Positions 18,190 through 19,599 of a stretch of 19,599 bases of DNA are shown one piece after another. Numbering within the stretch: position 1 is the first letter of the stretch; each line of letters opens with the position of its first letter. The notes below the pieces were generated by a model, which made no database searches, was not told the origin of the DNA, and was given only the letters and a program-made list of their open reading frames with translations. The stretch lies in contig JBHENN010000006.1 of the NCBI GenBank assembly GCA_046262015.1, forward strand, positions 1 through 19,599, in the 5' to 3' direction. The position numbers and the translations under genes are program-made. This stretch comes from JBHENN01 sp046262015. GTDB lineage: Bacteria; Actinomycetota; CADDZG01; WHSQ01.

Positions 18190-19328
18190 CCACCTTCCTC
18201 CTGCTCGACGACGCTCTCCGCAGCCCCGAGGTGCGTCACGAGGTCGGCGAGCCGGTTATGGATCCGGTCGGCTTCATCGAGCACGAGGGCAAGCGGATCG
18301 TCGTCGGCGGCGTCCTCGAGCGAGCGCTGTTCGAGGCGCGCGAGGACGTGGTCGACGAGTTCTGGGACGTGGCGTCGTTCGGACGGGGGGACCTCGTCAA
18401 GGACCCGACGTTCCCCGAGGCGAACATCCTGCCGGAGCTGGTGGCGCGCGCTCTCGAGAAGCTGGGCGTGAGCGAGGCGGTCGTACCGGCGTCGTTCCAC
18501 CTCCTCGCCGGCGATTACCTGCGCGCGCGGGGTCTACGCCTCGTGGTCGACGCCGAGGGGTGGGCGCACCGGCGGCGGGTCAAGACCCCGGCCGAGCTGG
18601 AGGGAACCGAGCGGGCTCAGCGGGCCGCCGAGCTTGCGATGCTCACCGCCGCCCGGATGCTGCGCGACGCCGAGCCGTCCGGCCTCGGCGAGTTGCGCTT
18701 CGAGGGCGAGCTCCTTACCGCGGAGTGGATCCGGGAGGCGATGGTCGGCGAGCTGACCACCCAGGGGGCCGACTGCGAGCAGATCCTGGTGCACTCGGGA
18801 GATGCGTGCTTGAGGGGCCACGACCCGGGGACCGGCCCGATCCTCGCGGATCGCTCGTGCATCATCGACTGCTTCCCGCGCGACCGGCGGTCGGGCGCCC
18901 ACTCGGATATGACGCGCACATTCGTGCCCGGTACGCCGTCGGACGAGCTGGTCCGGCTGCACGCCCGCTGCCGGGAGGCGCTATCGATCGCGTTCGACGC
19001 GTTACGTCCCGGACGCAGCGACGCGTTCGGGGAGGTCGCGCGCTTCTTCGCGTCGCACGGCTACCCGACCCAGATCACCCACGAGGACGATGGCCCGTTG
19101 CAGGAGGGTTTCCTCCACTCGCTCGGCCACGGGGTCGGCCTCGAGGTCCACGAGAAGCCGTGGATGGGACGCCGCTCGGACGAGCTCGTCGCCGGGGACG
19201 TGGTCGCGGTCGAGCCGGGGCTGTACTTCGCCGGGGTCGGGGGGGTGCGGCTGGAGGACACCGTCGTCGTGACCGAGGACGGGGTCGAGCACTTCACCGA
19301 CCCTTATCCCTACGACCTCCAGCCCTGA
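18186..19328 (+). CDS. M24-family metallopeptidase (Xaa-Pro aminopeptidase/prolidase-like)
   Basis: This 380-residue protein has an N-terminal creatinase-like domain (to about residue 145) and a C-terminal pita-bread fold. All five dinuclear metal ligands are visible: Asp228 (CIIDCF), Asp241 (SDMTRTF), His315 (LGHGVGLEVHEKP), Glu343 (VAVEPGLYF) and Glu357 (RLEDTVV). It should therefore be an active enzyme cleaving next to proline in peptides. The exact substrate is unknown, and family relatives include PepP, PepQ and creatinase-type hydrolases. It lies between hisF and hisI, starting inside the hisF stop and ending one base before the hisI ATG, so it is built into the his operon. No link between M24 enzymes and histidine synthesis is known to me. 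Confidence 0.92.
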   Translation: MTTFLLLDDALRSPEVRHEVGEPVMDPVGFIEHEGKRIVVGGVLERALFEAREDVVDEFWDVASFGRGDLVKDPTFPEANILPELVARALEKLGVSEAVVPASFHLLAGDYLRARGLRLVVDAEGWAHRRRVKTPAELEGTERAQRAAELAMLTAARMLRDAEPSGLGELRFEGELLTAEWIREAMVGELTTQGADCEQILVHSGDACLRGHDPGTGPILADRSCIIDCFPRDRRSGAHSDMTRTFVPGTPSDELVRLHARCREALSIAFDALRPGRSDAFGEVARFFASHGYPTQITHEDDGPLQEGFLHSLGHGVGLEVHEKPWMGRRSDELVAGDVVAVEPGLYFAGVGGVRLEDTVVVTEDGVEHFTDPYPYDLQP

Positions 19329-19329
19329 G

Positions 19330-19599
19330 ATGGGTCCCGACGACCTGAGCTACGACGACCGGGGTCTCGCGCCGGCGATCGTGCAGGACGCCCATACCCG
19401 TGAGGTCCTGATGGTCGCGTGGGTGGACGCGGAGGCCGTGCGGCGCACGCAGGGCACGGGCACCACCTGGTTCTGGAGCCGGTCGCGGGGCGAGTACTGG
19501 AACAAGGGTGCAACCTCGGGATCCACCCAGAAGGTGGTGGACCTGCGCTACGACTGCGACGCCGATGCGCTGCTGATGATCGTGGAACCGGCGGGTCCC
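19330..19599 (+). CDS. hisI: Phosphoribosyl-AMP cyclohydrolase, 3'-truncated by window edge
   Basis: HisI hydrolyses phosphoribosyl-AMP to open the purine ring, the third step of histidine synthesis. Ninety residues are visible from the ATG at 19330 and the frame is still open at the last base. The signature is clear: VLMVAWVDAEAV, then TTWFWSRSRGEYWNKGATSG and STQKVVDLRYDCDADALLM. The metal-binding Asp/Cys set DCDAD is present, and the final ACHTG-type motif lies beyond the window. It starts one base after the peptidase stop. Whether a HisE domain is fused at the C terminus cannot be seen. Confidence 0.93.
   Translation, partial: MGPDDLSYDDRGLAPAIVQDAHTREVLMVAWVDAEAVRRTQGTGTTWFWSRSRGEYWNKGATSGSTQKVVDLRYDCDADALLMIVEPAGP

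Overview
This is a GC-rich (about 70%), densely packed bacterial chromosome segment. The gene content and order point to the Actinomycetota: SepF, YggT and a Wag31-type DivIVA, then isoleucyl-tRNA synthetase, a DksA/TraR-like zinc-finger protein with a lysine-rich tail, LspA, an RluD-type pseudouridine synthase, DnaE and a histidine operon. As far as I recall, Streptomyces shows a very similar order. Several details argue against a classical Streptomyces or Mycobacterium relative. HisA looks monofunctional rather than PriA-like. IleRS is a clade-2 enzyme with a rearranged signature motif. An M24 metallopeptidase sits inside the his operon. A deep-branching or uncultured actinobacterial lineage is my best guess; genus or family cannot be read from this window.

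Layout. 1-2321 (+): the end of sepF (cut by the left edge), yggT, divIVA, and an unrecognised two-helix membrane protein with a Lys/Pro/Ala-rich linker and a C-terminal Ada-like Cys/His domain. 2386-5598 (-): ileS, convergent with the first block. 5599-5698: a divergent promoter region. 5699-8147 (+): the DksA-like gene, lspA and rluD, tightly overlapping. 8148-8368: the largest gap (221 bp), holding a strong hairpin and DnaA-box-like sequences. 8369-12611 (+): dnaE and a lipoprotein gene. 12612-12749: a gap with a 33-bp tandem repeat (three copies). 12750-12983: a small double zinc-ribbon protein. 12993-19599 (+): hisD-hisC-hisB-hisH-hisA-hisF-M24 peptidase-hisI, with hisI cut by the right edge.

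How the genes work together. The first block serves polar growth and septation: SepF tethers FtsZ, YggT is a membrane partner, and DivIVA marks poles and septa. The middle block joins translation (IleRS, RluD), transcription or nucleoid modulation (DksA-like) and lipoprotein maturation (LspA), followed by the replicative polymerase. The his block encodes most of histidine biosynthesis. hisG, hisE and a histidinol-phosphate phosphatase are not in the window.

Expression signals. Genes that open a transcription unit (divIVA, the zinc-ribbon gene, hisD, probably ileS and the DksA-like gene) have a -10-like hexamer about 6-9 nt before the start codon and no Shine-Dalgarno, as expected for leaderless or near-leaderless mRNAs. 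Some internal genes (hisC, hisB, hisA) have visible Shine-Dalgarno sequences, and many genes are coupled by ATGA or GTGA overlaps. I see no tRNA, rRNA, CRISPR array, insertion sequence or prophage. The window is mainly conserved core genome. The most interesting points are the Ala-x-His-His signature in IleRS, the protease in the his operon, the paired hairpins between hisB and hisH, and two neighbouring proteins with histone-H1-like lysine-rich segments.
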